NCBI RefSeq assembly: GCF_001431725.1 | Contig: NZ_CP013106.1 | Location: 868,001-932,000, forward strand | Length of the DNA: 64,000 nucleotides | Direction of reading: 5' to 3' | Origin: Halomonas huangheensis | Lineage (GTDB): Bacteria > Pseudomonadota > Gammaproteobacteria > Pseudomonadales > Halomonadaceae | In this document: positions 42,086 through 51,443 of the stretch, piece after piece | Layout: every line of letters begins with the position of its first letter | Position numbering within the stretch: the stretch's first letter is position 1 | The notes under the pieces: model-generated | Told to the model about the DNA's origin: nothing | Database searches by the model: none | What the model saw: the letters and a program-made list of their open reading frames with translations, nothing else | Translations under genes and position numbers: made by a program

Positions 42086-45000
42086 TGGCCTGTAGCGTAC
42101 GCGTCAGCAAGGCACGTAGAGCGGCAGGGCGCACTGGTTTGAGCAGCAGTTGGTATCCTCCTCGCTTGACCTCTTCGGCCACTTCTTCTGTGCGATCTGC
42201 GGTGATGACGATACCCGGAACAGCACCAGTGAAGCGCTCGCTCAAGGCATCCAATGCCATCATCCCGGTCACCTCATTGTCGAGGTGGTAGTCAGCGAGA
42301 ATCGCGTCCGGATCGCTGTCGAGATGGCGCAGTACCGATTTCGCACCACCGATGGTGGTGGCAGTGAAAACCTCGCAGCCCCATCCAGACAGCATGGCCT
42401 TCATGCCCTCGAGAATCAGTGATTCGTTGTCGATGCACAGGATGCGGCGCCCGGCCAGTTTGTTGCCGGCGCGGCGCGGGGAGCGCTCTTCCTCCCTGGC
42501 CGTTTCCGCCTGGGCCGCTACGCGCGGCACACTGACCGAGAACACCGTGCCGATGTCCAACCATGAGCGGACCTGAATAGGATGGTCGAGAACACGACTC
42601 ATGCGGTCGGCGATCGAGAGTCCCAGACCCAGGCCTTTCTCGCTTTCCTTGTGACGCGATGCCTGGTCTAGTCGCCGGAATTCCTGGAAGATTTCCGACT
42701 GCTTGGCCTCGGGGATGCCCGGGCCACTGTCCCAGACTTCAATCAGGATTCGATCTCCTCGACGGCGGACACCCAGTAGCACGAGACCTTCCTGGGTATA
42801 GCGGATGGCATTGGACAGGAAGTTCTGGATGATTCGACGCAGCATCTGAGCATCGCTGTCGACCCATAATGAGGTACCGACCACCTTGAGATCCAGGCCA
42901 TGGTCCTCGGCCATTACCGCAAACTGCGCCTGTAATGGTCGGATTATCTCGTTGAGTGCGAAATGGCTGCGTCTCGGCGTCAGAGCCCCGGCATCCAGCT
43001 TGGAAATATCCAGCAGCGTGCTCAGTAATTCCTCGGCGGACTGCAGTGAGCTGTCGATATGGCCGATGGTACGCTTCATGTCCTCGGCTTCCATCTGCTG
43101 GGACAAGGCAGACGTGAATAGACGTGCGGCATTGAGCGGTTGCAACAGGTCATGGCTGGCCGCGGCAAGGAAGCGGGTCTTGGAGGCATTGGCGTCCTCG
43201 GCAACCTGCTTGGCCTGGCGTAACGCCTGCTCGGCTTCGGCACGTACTCGGTTTTCCTGACGCAACGCTGCGTTGGCTTCGGATAGCGCCTGGGTGCGCT
43301 CACGTACACGCTCCTCAAGGGTTTCATTGGTTTCCTTGAGGGCGATCTCGGCGCGGCGACGTTCCGTGATGTCCTGGTAGAGCGAGAAGAAACCGAGTAT
43401 CGCGCCGCTGTCACCGAAGTGAGGCGTGTAGGTGACCAGCATGTAGCGGAGACCTTCCTGCGGCAGAGTCAGGGATACCTCGAAACTGACCCGCTCGCCG
43501 GTTAGAGTGCGCTCGATCCATGGCGTGCGTGCACTGGCCATATCGATGGACATCACATCGTTGATGCGCTTTCCGATTACCGCATTGCGGTCGATGTCGA
43601 AGGCCTGTTCGTAGGCTCGGTTGGTAAACAGGTAGCGGCAATCCCTGTCGAAATAGGCAATCAATGCCGGCACGTTGTCGGTGTAGATGCGGATGTTGTT
43701 TTCCGAGCGGATCAGCGCTTCCTCGGTGCGCTTCTGCTGAGTGATGTCCTGGTAGGTGTAGACGAAGCCGCCGCCAGGCATCGGGTTGCCCTGGACCTCG
43801 AGCACACTTCCGTCCTGGCGATAGCGAACATAGCGGTGCGGTTGCCCCTCGCGGATATTGTCGAGCAGCAGTTGGACGTGTTCCTCCGGGTCGCCTGGGC
43901 CGTATTCACCATTGTGGGCGTTGTAGCGGAAGATCCGGTCGATGGGCGCACCGACGCGAATCAGGTGGTCGGGAAAGCGGAACAGCTCCAGATAGCGTTG
44001 ATTCCAGACCACCAGGCGCAGGTTCTGGTCGACCACGCTGATGCCCTGATTGATGTTCTCGATCGTGGCCTGCAGCAGAGCACGGTTGAACTCAAGAACC
44101 TGTGAAGCTTCGTCGACGATCGAGATGACATCGGAAATTCCGATGCCACGTCCCTGCAGCGCCGAGTTGACCACGATTCGCGCCGATGAAGCGCCGAGTA
44201 CCGAAGCGAGGAAGCGTTCGGTGAACTGGATGACGTCAATCGACGCCCGGGTGCTGTCCTCCAGCGCCTTGCCATTGCGGCGTGCATAGTCATTGAAGGC
44301 ACGCTCGACCTGGTTGGCGCTGAGAAAACGCTGGCAGAGCACCTTGAGGTCACCGACGGTGGTGGCGCCGGTCCAGGGCCGGTTGACCGACGTCTGGCGG
44401 GTTTCGACGCTGTCCACGAACAGTGAGGCCTGGATGCGCTCGACCACGCGCTGAGGGGTGATCTGCGAAATGAAAATATAGGCGAAGAGGTTGGCGCCCA
44501 GCGACAGCATCACCCCGTGGGTAAAGCTGTCGCCGATGTGCAGGCCGAACAGCGAGGTCGGCGATAGCCAGGCGACCTCCATGGGCCCGCCCGCCAGCCA
44601 GCTGGATGGCAGTACACCGGCATTGATCATCGCTGGCAGTAGCAGAGTATAGGCCCAGATCGCGAAGCCGGCATTCATGCCGACGATGACCCCCAGTCGG
44701 TTGCCACGCTTCCAGTACAGGCCTCCGATCAGTGCCGGGGCAAACTGAGCCGCGGCGGCAAACGACAGCATGCCGATCGATGCCAGTGAAGTGAATTCAC
44801 CGATCAATTGATAGAAGCCATAGGCCATGGCCAGAATCACGACGATGGTAATGCGTCGAGCACGCAGTACCAGACGGCCATAGTCGCGAGCCTTGGTATC
44901 GAACCAGCGTAGCCGGAACAGTGCAGGGATCACGATCTCGTTGGAGATCATGATCGATACCGCCACCGCGGCGACGATCACCATCCCCGTGGCAGCGGAG

Positions 45001-46013
45001 AAGCCGCCGATGAAGGTCAGTAGTGCCAGCCAGCTCTGGCCGGCGGCAATCGGTAGCGACAGCACGTAGGTATCCGGCGAAACATCACTGCCGGCAAACA
45101 CCGTCAGCCCAGCGGCTGCCAGTGGCAGTACAAAGAAGGCAAACAGCACCAGATAGAGTGGGAACAACCAGCGTGCTCGAGTGGCATCATCGCGATGGGT
45201 GTTCTCGACCACCGTGACATGAAACTGCCGCGGCAGGCAGAGAATCGCCAGCATCGCGAGTAGGGTCTGTGCCCAGAAGCTCTGGCCGAAGTCCTGCTGT
45301 GCCAATTGACGCTGCAACTCAAGTTGAGCATCCGCGGTGGCCAGCAGATCACCGAGGCCGTCAAACATGCCCCAGGTGACATAGATCCCGAGGGTCAGGA
45401 AGGCCAGTAGTTTGATCAATGACTCGAAGGCCACTGCATGAATCAGGCCTTCGTGGTGCTCGGTGGCGTCGGTATGGCGGGTGCCGAAAAGTATCGCAAA
45501 GATAGCCATGACAATGGCGACATAGAAGGCAGTGTCACCAAACAGCGGCGCCCGTGTGATATCGGAGGCGTTGGTCAGCACCGTGAATGACGTCGAGACC
45601 GCCTTCAATTGAAGTGCAATGTAGGGGAGGGTGCCAATCAGAGCCACCAGGCTGGCAAAGGCCGCCAATGACTGGGTCTTGCCGTAACGCGAGGCAATGA
45701 AGTCGGCGATCGAGGTCACGTTCTGGTGCTTGGCGACACGCACCATCTTGGCCAGCACTGGCCAGAACAGCAGCAGTGTCAATATCGGGCCTACGAAAAT
45801 GCTGGCAAATGACCAACCCGAGGTTGCCGCCTGACCAACGGCGCCGTGAAAGGTCCAGGACGTGCAGTAGATAGCCAGCGCCAGGCTGTACACCAACGGG
45901 CGTCGCTGACTTGAGCCCCGGTGCCGGGCACGGCGATCACCGCGCCATGCGATGGCGAAGAGCACCGCGATGTACAAGAGTGAGACAAGTATCAGCATCC
46001 AACCGGCAAACAT
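42069..46013 (-). CDS. crbS: CrbS-type hybrid sensor kinase with sodium-solute-symporter input domain
   Basis: A 1314-residue membrane sensor. About 13 helices of a sodium:solute symporter domain (residues about 1-520), then two PAS domains (about 620-880, the region before the second being VWNQRYLELFRFP and FDRDCRYLFTNRAYEQ), a coiled-coil, HisKA with phospho-His in ASHDLLQPLNAARLF (H954), HATPase (N-box NFLSNAIRYTQ, G-box LGLGLSIADRM) and a receiver with phospho-Asp in ILADYHLDNE (D1241) and Lys at about 1292. CrbS with CrbR controls acetate switch genes acs and actP in Vibrio and Pseudomonas; here it is divergent from an ActP-like operon. The ATG at 46013 has AGGAGG upstream. No CrbR is in the window. 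Confidence 0.88.
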   Translation of the reverse strand: MFAGWMLILVSLLYIAVLFAIAWRGDRRARHRGSSQRRPLVYSLALAIYCTSWTFHGAVGQAATSGWSFASIFVGPILTLLLFWPVLAKMVRVAKHQNVTSIADFIASRYGKTQSLAAFASLVALIGTLPYIALQLKAVSTSFTVLTNASDITRAPLFGDTAFYVAIVMAIFAILFGTRHTDATEHHEGLIHAVAFESLIKLLAFLTLGIYVTWGMFDGLGDLLATADAQLELQRQLAQQDFGQSFWAQTLLAMLAILCLPRQFHVTVVENTHRDDATRARWLFPLYLVLFAFFVLPLAAAGLTVFAGSDVSPDTYVLSLPIAAGQSWLALLTFIGGFSAATGMVIVAAVAVSIMISNEIVIPALFRLRWFDTKARDYGRLVLRARRITIVVILAMAYGFYQLIGEFTSLASIGMLSFAAAAQFAPALIGGLYWKRGNRLGVIVGMNAGFAIWAYTLLLPAMINAGVLPSSWLAGGPMEVAWLSPTSLFGLHIGDSFTHGVMLSLGANLFAYIFISQITPQRVVERIQASLFVDSVETRQTSVNRPWTGATTVGDLKVLCQRFLSANQVERAFNDYARRNGKALEDSTRASIDVIQFTERFLASVLGASSARIVVNSALQGRGIGISDVISIVDEASQVLEFNRALLQATIENINQGISVVDQNLRLVVWNQRYLELFRFPDHLIRVGAPIDRIFRYNAHNGEYGPGDPEEHVQLLLDNIREGQPHRYVRYRQDGSVLEVQGNPMPGGGFVYTYQDITQQKRTEEALIRSENNIRIYTDNVPALIAYFDRDCRYLFTNRAYEQAFDIDRNAVIGKRINDVMSIDMASARTPWIERTLTGERVSFEVSLTLPQEGLRYMLVTYTPHFGDSGAILGFFSLYQDITERRRAEIALKETNETLEERVRERTQALSEANAALRQENRVRAEAEQALRQAKQVAEDANASKTRFLAAASHDLLQPLNAARLFTSALSQQMEAEDMKRTIGHIDSSLQSAEELLSTLLDISKLDAGALTPRRSHFALNEIIRPLQAQFAVMAEDHGLDLKVVGTSLWVDSDAQMLRRIIQNFLSNAIRYTQEGLVLLGVRRRGDRILIEVWDSGPGIPEAKQSEIFQEFRRLDQASRHKESEKGLGLGLSIADRMSRVLDHPIQVRSWLDIGTVFSVSVPRVAAQAETAREEERSPRRAGNKLAGRRILCIDNESLILEGMKAMLSGWGCEVFTATTIGGAKSVLRHLDSDPDAILADYHLDNEVTGMMALDALSERFTGAVPGIVITADRTEEVAEEVKRGGYQLLLKPVRPAALRALLTRTLQASRAPQ

Positions 46014-46254
46014 GGCCACCTCCTCGACGTCAGCCGCCATTCTAGGGCATTGGCGGCTGACCAGGCAGGGGGGATTGCCAGTTTGTTGGAAGTCGAGCAA
46101 AGAGTGGGCAACGGATGCTTTTATGGGAAAACCGGCGTAAAGGAGCTGAGGATTGCGAAGATGTTGTCGGGAGGAATACGACTAACGTGGATTGCACCTT
46201 TGTCGCGATAGACCATCGGATGATATTCTGTGACTATGTGTAACATTATGAATT

Positions 46255-46272
46255 TAAACAAATATTTGTTTA
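46255..46272. promoter_or_regulatory. Perfect 18-bp AT-rich palindrome upstream of the acetate-symporter operon
   Basis: TAAACAAATATTTGTTTA is its own reverse complement, 138 bases ahead of the DUF4212 start, in an AT-rich part of the 396-base gap 46014-46409. It is a candidate operator for the CrbR-type response regulator that pairs with the divergent crbS. Eight bases downstream, CGGTGCATTTATTGCT (46280-46295) keeps the GG and TTGC spacing of a sigma-54 promoter, imperfectly. A small hairpin (CCGCC...GGCGG, 46355-46372) sits in the leader. No gene is visible in the gap. Confidence 0.5.
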
Positions 46273-46409
46273 TGTGTTGCGGTGCATTTATTGCTTTCGA
46301 CTAAAGTTCTCGTTATGCATATGTCGCCTTTTGACTAGGCTGTTTTTGAGCTTACCGCCGACATCATGGCGGAATCTGGCGTTTAAACCATCGTTCTGAG
46401 GGCGGCCTT

Positions 46410-46667
46410 ATGTTGGACAAGAGTGCGCAGGCTTACTGGAAACGAAATGTCAGAATCATTCTCGGCTGTCTAGCCGTATGGTTCATCGTGTCCTATGGCT
46501 TCGGCATCCTGTTGGTGGATGTGCTCAATAATATTCGCTTCTTTGGCTTCAAACTTGGCTTCTGGTTTGCACAGCAGGGATCGATCTTTGTCTTTATCGG
46601 GCTGATCATCTTCTATGCATGGAAGATGAACAAACTCGATGAGGAATTCGACGTACACGAGCAGTAA
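46410..46667 (+). CDS. DUF4212 small subunit of a sodium-solute symporter
   Basis: An 85-residue two-helix protein (about 15-37 and 50-70) of the DUF4212 family, always found ahead of a VC_2705-type sodium:solute symporter. The conserved aromatic and polar stretch AYWKRNVRIILGCLAVWFIVSYGFG and the linker NNIRFFGFKLGFWFAQQGSIFVF are typical. It probably folds with the symporter at 46705, 37 bases downstream. GAGGGCGG precedes the ATG. Small size and good family fit make the call secure despite no known mechanism. Confidence 0.9.
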   Translation: MLDKSAQAYWKRNVRIILGCLAVWFIVSYGFGILLVDVLNNIRFFGFKLGFWFAQQGSIFVFIGLIIFYAWKMNKLDEEFDVHEQ

Positions 46668-46704
46668 GCCCGAACAATAACGTCAACCAACGGGAAGCAT
46701 TTCC

Positions 46705-48501
46705 ATGGATGTACAATTCCTGACTTATCTCTTCGTCGGTGCGTCCTTCGTGCTCTATATCGGTATCGCGATATGGTCACGAGCGGGATCCACCAAGGAC
46801 TTCTATGTAGCAGGCGGTGGTGTACCACCGGCGGCCAATGGCATGGCAACAGCGGCAGACTGGATGTCTGCGGCCTCGTTCATTTCCATGGCTGGCTTGA
46901 TTGCCTACCAGGGCTATGATGCCTCGGTCTACCTGATGGGCTGGACTGGCGGCTATGTGATGTTGGCAATGCTGCTGGCTCCTTATCTGCGCAAGTTCGG
47001 TAAGTTTACCGTGCCGGATTTCATCGGTGACCGGTACTACTCGAATGTTGCGCGTACCGTCGCAGTGATCTGTGTGATCTTCGTATCCTTTACCTATGTC
47101 GCAGGCCAGATGCGCGGTACCGGTATTGTATTCGCTCGATTCCTCGAAGTTGACGTCAATATAGGCGTCGTTATCGGTATGGTTATTGTCTTCTTCTACG
47201 CCGTGCTGGGCGGCATGAAGGGCATCACCTATACCCAGGTGGCGCAGTATTGTGTGTTGATTACTGCCTTCATTGTGCCTGCGGTGTTCCTGTCGATCAT
47301 GATGACTGGCCATGTCCTGCCGCAAACCGGCCTTGGCGCCACCTTTGTCGATGCAGCCGGCAACGATAGTGGCCAGTACATTCTCGATCGCCTCGATGGC
47401 TTGCTTGATGAGTTGGGGATTACGCCTTACACCGATGGCAGCCAGCCGATGATCAATGTGTTCTTCATCACCGCGGCCTTGATGTGTGGTACCGCGGGCC
47501 TACCGCACGTCATCGTGCGTTTCTTCACGGTGCCACGTGTCCGTGATGCGCGTATCAGTGCCGGTTGGGCGTTGATCTTCATCGCGTTGCTCTACACCAC
47601 TGCTCCGGCGGTGGGGGTGTTTGCGCGGACCAATATCATCGAGACGGTCAACAACAACGCCTATGAAGAGATTCCCGGTTGGTTCAAGAGCTGGGAAAAC
47701 GTCGGGCTGATCGGTTGGTTGGACAAGAACGATGATGGTCGTGTGCAGATGGGCGCGGGTGACCCCTTCAGCGGCAAGCCGGAGTTCCAGTCAGGTCCGC
47801 TGGAAACCGATGGCGAGCGAGGTGAGCATGGCCAGCGCATTGTTACCAATACACCTACCGAGGGCGACAATGAGGTTTATGTCGACCGCGATATCATTGT
47901 ACTGGCCAACCCGGAAATTGGTGGTCTACCGGCCTGGGTAGTGGCGTTGATGGCTGCTGGTGGCGTGGCAGCTGCACTCTCCACCGCGGCCGGACTGTTG
48001 CTGGTGATTTCAGCGGCAATCTCTCATGACCTGATCAAGAAGCAGATCAATCCCCATCTCAGTGAGCGGGGTGAGCTGATTGCGGCGCGCAGCGCAGCGG
48101 CTGTTGCGGTAGTGATTGCCGGTTACTTTGGTATCAACCCGCCAGGCTTTGTGGCGCAGGTGGTGGCCTTCGCCTTTGGCCTCGCAGCGTCGTCGTTCTT
48201 CCCGGCGATACTGATGGGGATCTTCGACAAGCGCATGAACCGCGAAGGGGCGATTGTCGGCATGATCGTCGGCCTGTCCTTCACCTTCTGCTACATCGTC
48301 TACACCAAATTCATCAATACCGACCCGTCAATCTGGTGGTTCGGCATCTCGCCGGAGGGTATCGGTACTCTGGGCATGCTCCTGCACTTTGTGGTCGCCT
48401 TTGTGGTATCGCGTGCCACCAAGGCTCCGCCCGCGGAAATCCAGGAACTGGTCGAGAGCGTGCGTGTACCGCGAGGAGCGGGAGTCGCTCACTCGCATTG
48501 A
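46705..48501 (+). CDS. actP: Sodium/acetate-type symporter (ActP-like, VC_2705 subfamily)
   Basis: A 598-residue sodium:solute symporter with about 13 helices. Landmarks are FYVAGGGVPPAANGMATAADWMSAASF near the N-terminus, GYDASVYLMGWTGGYV, and AALSTAAGLLLVISAAISHDL. An extra soluble segment (about 310-400) carries a calcium-type loop, DKNDDGRVQMG at 340-350, matching DxNxDG EF-hand spacing. It should import acetate or a similar short acid, based on pairing with DUF4212 and the divergent acetate sensor CrbS. Downstream it shares the transcript with a DUF294 protein, separated by a strong palindrome. Confidence 0.85.
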   Translation: MDVQFLTYLFVGASFVLYIGIAIWSRAGSTKDFYVAGGGVPPAANGMATAADWMSAASFISMAGLIAYQGYDASVYLMGWTGGYVMLAMLLAPYLRKFGKFTVPDFIGDRYYSNVARTVAVICVIFVSFTYVAGQMRGTGIVFARFLEVDVNIGVVIGMVIVFFYAVLGGMKGITYTQVAQYCVLITAFIVPAVFLSIMMTGHVLPQTGLGATFVDAAGNDSGQYILDRLDGLLDELGITPYTDGSQPMINVFFITAALMCGTAGLPHVIVRFFTVPRVRDARISAGWALIFIALLYTTAPAVGVFARTNIIETVNNNAYEEIPGWFKSWENVGLIGWLDKNDDGRVQMGAGDPFSGKPEFQSGPLETDGERGEHGQRIVTNTPTEGDNEVYVDRDIIVLANPEIGGLPAWVVALMAAGGVAAALSTAAGLLLVISAAISHDLIKKQINPHLSERGELIAARSAAAVAVVIAGYFGINPPGFVAQVVAFAFGLAASSFFPAILMGIFDKRMNREGAIVGMIVGLSFTFCYIVYTKFINTDPSIWWFGISPEGIGTLGMLLHFVVAFVVSRATKAPPAEIQELVESVRVPRGAGVAHSH

Positions 48502-48516
48502 TGATGGAGTGGTATG

Positions 48517-48540
48517 TGCCCCCGGCCATGGCCGGGGGCA
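48517..48540. terminator. Perfect 24-bp GC palindrome between actP and the DUF294 gene
   Basis: TGCCCCCGGCCA followed by TGGCCGGGGGCA is a perfect palindrome 16 bases past the actP stop and ending 15 bases before the next ATG. As RNA it forms a 10-bp stem with a 4-base loop. There is only a short TTT after it, so partial termination or mRNA protection is more likely than full stop. It would cut expression of the regulatory genes relative to the symporter and overlaps the region near the next ribosome site (AGGAG, 48546-48550). Confidence 0.75.
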
Positions 48541-48555
48541 TTTCAGGAGCCGGTA

Positions 48556-50400
48556 ATGGTTGATCTTGATATGTCGGAGCCACCGTTCTCGCTGTTGGAT
48601 GACAGCGCACGGGAACGTGTGTGTGCCGGGCTTGATCTGGCGTATTTCGCTCGCGACACGATCATCCTTGATGCCGGACAGCCCGGCGAGTTCGTCTTTG
48701 TCATTCACAAGGGTGAAGTCGCGGAGCTGGAACCCAATGCAACTGCCGAGGGCGCACGTATCGGTCACTACACCGATGGCGACTTGTTCGGTGCCATCAG
48801 CGTTCTCAACGGTAGCAGCCGTTATCGGTTCATCGCTGAGCAGGAAAGTCTCTGTTATCTGATGCCTGCGCAGTTGTTCCGGTCGCTGTGTGATAGTCAA
48901 CCGGCCTTTGCCGAGTACTTCCACAACCGGATTGTCGAGAAGACACGGTTGATGAGTCAGCGGCGTAGCCAGCAGGATGCTAGCCTGGCGGGATTCATGA
49001 TGGCCAGAGTCAGTGAGTGCCAGCGTGAGCCTCTAGTGGTAGCGGACACGACCACTATCGGTGAGGCGGTGCGCCTACTCCGGGAGCGTCAGGCCGACAG
49101 CCTGCTGGTCGAACTGAAGGAAGAGCAAGGGGATGACGTCCACGGCAGGAACCGTTATGGCATGGTCACCCGCACGGACATGCTTGAGGCATTGGTGCTT
49201 GAAGGATATGGCAGCGAAGGGCTGCTGAGTGGGGTGGCCAGTCGCGAGCTGGTGGAGGTGGATGCGCAGCAGTATCTGTTTGAAGCGCTGATCGAGATGA
49301 CTCAGCACAAGGTAGAGCGCGTCGTGGTCTGGAATGGCGAGCAACTGGCCGGCATTGTCGAGCTGACCGATGTGCTGAGTTTCTTTTCCAGTCGCAGTTA
49401 TATGATCAGCCTGCAGGTGGAGCAGGCAAGCAATCTCGATGAGTTGCAGGAAGCCAGTCAACGCATGCCGGATATGGTCGACTCGTTGATGGCTCAAGGG
49501 GTACGCATGCGTTTTGCCATGAGCATGCTGGCTGCGCTTAACGGTCGTATCATCCGCAAGGCCTGGGATTTCAGCATGACGCAACCCGCGCGAGATGCCT
49601 CCTGCTTGCTGTTGTTGGGGAGTGAGGGGCGAGGAGAGCAGGTGGCGCGCACCGACCAGGACAACGCTCTGATCCTGGCGGATGGTATCGACTGGCCGAG
49701 CCTCGCCGATGATTCCACTCACTTCACGAATGTATTGGCTCGACTGGGTTACCCACACTGCACCGGTAATATCATGATTTCCAACCCGCAGTGGGTCGGA
49801 ACTCTGGATCAGTGGCAGCAGCGGATTCGTAGTTGGGTTGCCAAGTCAGAAGCCGATCACCTGATGCGGCTGTCGATTCTGTTCGACGCCTGTGGTGTTG
49901 CCGGTAATACAGATCTGGGTGAGCGCTTGCGCGACATCCTGATCACCGAGACGCTGGGCAATGAGGTGTTGTTGAGTCATTTTGCCCGTGCCGTGCTGCG
50001 CTTCTCGACACCGCTGACGATGTTCGGCTCCGTGAAGCGCCCGGAGCACGGTATCGACTTGAAGAAGGGTGGTGTCTTTCCCATCGTGCATGGCGTGCGC
50101 ACTCTGGCCATGGAGCGTGGAATACGTGCGACCTCAACCCTCGAGCGTCTCGAGGCGTTGGTCGACGATGGTCGTGTGGCACGTAGGGATGCCGATGACC
50201 TGGGGGAAGCCTTGCAGGTATTCAGTGAGTTGCGCTGGCGAGCCGGTGGCAGTGTGCCGGAGGTCAGTGGTGAGCGTGCCAATCGTGTGGTGGTGCAGTC
50301 CTTGTCATCGTTGGAACGGGATCTGTTGCGTGAGGCTCTGCATATTGTCAGGGAATTCAAGGGGCGTCTGTCGCACCGCTACCACCTGGAGTATGCATGA
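48556..50400 (+). CDS. DUF294 nucleotidyltransferase-like regulator with cNMP-binding and CBS domains
   Basis: A 614-residue cytosolic protein. Order: cyclic-nucleotide-binding fold about 15-125, a CBS pair about 160-290 (the last CBS motif is RVVVWNGEQLAGIVELTDVLSFF), a DUF294 nucleotidyltransferase domain with LLLLGSEGRGEQVARTDQDNALI (GSEGRGEQ about 355-362, catalytic-type DQD 367-369), and a helical substrate-binding domain. It resembles the GlnD-type uridylyltransferase superfamily, so it might add a nucleotide to a partner, perhaps the symporter. AGGAG precedes the ATG at 48556; a longer upstream frame starts inside the palindrome. Partner and activity are inferred. Confidence 0.88.
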   Translation: MVDLDMSEPPFSLLDDSARERVCAGLDLAYFARDTIILDAGQPGEFVFVIHKGEVAELEPNATAEGARIGHYTDGDLFGAISVLNGSSRYRFIAEQESLCYLMPAQLFRSLCDSQPAFAEYFHNRIVEKTRLMSQRRSQQDASLAGFMMARVSECQREPLVVADTTTIGEAVRLLRERQADSLLVELKEEQGDDVHGRNRYGMVTRTDMLEALVLEGYGSEGLLSGVASRELVEVDAQQYLFEALIEMTQHKVERVVVWNGEQLAGIVELTDVLSFFSSRSYMISLQVEQASNLDELQEASQRMPDMVDSLMAQGVRMRFAMSMLAALNGRIIRKAWDFSMTQPARDASCLLLLGSEGRGEQVARTDQDNALILADGIDWPSLADDSTHFTNVLARLGYPHCTGNIMISNPQWVGTLDQWQQRIRSWVAKSEADHLMRLSILFDACGVAGNTDLGERLRDILITETLGNEVLLSHFARAVLRFSTPLTMFGSVKRPEHGIDLKKGGVFPIVHGVRTLAMERGIRATSTLERLEALVDDGRVARRDADDLGEALQVFSELRWRAGGSVPEVSGERANRVVVQSLSSLERDLLREALHIVREFKGRLSHRYHLEYA

Positions 50401-50440
50401 GTGTCGCGCAGACCCGCATGGAAGAAGGAGTTGATCAGGA

Positions 50441-51076
50441 ATGAATACCATGTTGCGAGCGATTAGACGTGTAGCCGACCGTCGTCGTCAGGCTCAGGGC
50501 GATTATGGCTGGTTGTTCAACCCCTATACCGGTAATGAAATGGTATCACTGGATTGTGAGACCACCGGGCTCGATACCAGATCCGCGGAATTGGTGTCTA
50601 TTGCTGCGGTGCGCATTCGCGATGACCGAGTGTTGACCAGCGAATCGCTTGATCTACGTCTGGCTCGGCCTGGATCGCTGAACGGAGATTCGATTTGCGT
50701 CCACCGACTGCGAGGCACTGATCTTGAAGGTGGGCTGGTCGTGGACGAAGCGCTGTCACGGTTACTCGATTTCATCGGTAATCGCCCACTGGTGGGCTGG
50801 TGTATTGGCTATGATCTGGCAATTCTCGATCGCTACTTGAAGGAGCTGCTTGGGTTTGCCTTGCCCAACGCGACCATTGATGTGGCTCAGGAGTATCGTC
50901 GTCAGTTGCGCCGTAGTCATCCTGATGTGGTGGCGCGGCCGGAGTTTGAGCGGGTTGCTGAGCGTCTGGGAGTGCCGGTCATGGGGCGGCATACCGCGTT
51001 GGGAGATGCGGTCACCACCGCCTTGATGCATTTACGCCTGCAGAGTGGCGCGCTTGAGGAGTACAGCGGATCATGA
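50441..51076 (+). CDS. DnaQ-like DEDDh 3'-5' exonuclease
   Basis: A 211-residue exonuclease with the DEDDh set in order: Asp and Glu in SLDCETTGLD (Exo I), Asp in WCIGYDLAILDRY (Exo II), and His-x4-Asp in GRHTALGDAVTTA (Exo III). It resembles the DNA polymerase III epsilon group but lacks a polymerase-binding tail, so it is a free exonuclease of this operon. AGGA is immediately upstream of the first ATG (50441); an ATG at 50450 has better spacing and cannot be excluded. Its stop overlaps the next start by four bases. Confidence 0.9.
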   Translation: MNTMLRAIRRVADRRRQAQGDYGWLFNPYTGNEMVSLDCETTGLDTRSAELVSIAAVRIRDDRVLTSESLDLRLARPGSLNGDSICVHRLRGTDLEGGLVVDEALSRLLDFIGNRPLVGWCIGYDLAILDRYLKELLGFALPNATIDVAQEYRRQLRRSHPDVVARPEFERVAERLGVPVMGRHTALGDAVTTALMHLRLQSGALEEYSGS

Positions 51077-51312
51077 GTCTTCATCTGGTTTTCTCCTGGC
51101 TGGAGCCTGTGCTGTTGGTCAGTGGGTTGCTGATGGTGTTGGTGGCCTATATGCAATATGTCCGGCGTACCCGTGATCTGTGGGCGGTGGTCAAGTTCTG
51201 GGAGCGCCGACTGACCATGACCGGTCGCGAGTTTGCCTGGCAACGCAGTGGGATTCTGGTATTGCTGTTGGGTGTGCTGGTCCGTTATCTATTGATTCTG
51301 CAGGTCCTGTAG
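51073..51312 (+). CDS. Small two-helix membrane protein, unknown
   Basis: A 79-residue protein with two hydrophobic segments (about 7-29 and 60-78) joined by a basic, Trp-rich loop (RRTRDLWAVVKFWERRLTMTGREFAW). The ATG overlaps the exonuclease stop as ATGA, so it is translationally coupled and belongs to the same operon. I do not recognise the family. Position suggests it anchors or modifies the symporter or exonuclease at the membrane, but that is inference. Confidence 0.75.
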   Translation: MSLHLVFSWLEPVLLVSGLLMVLVAYMQYVRRTRDLWAVVKFWERRLTMTGREFAWQRSGILVLLLGVLVRYLLILQVL

Positions 51313-51443
51313 CGCCGATGTCCCTGTTCAGACGGCAGGCTGAATTTTCTGCTCGCGGGCGACCAGACGCCGGGTTGATGGGGCTCCATGCGCAGCCATC
51401 TCTCGGCAGTCTCCTGAAGGTCCACGAACAGTGGTCTGGCGGC

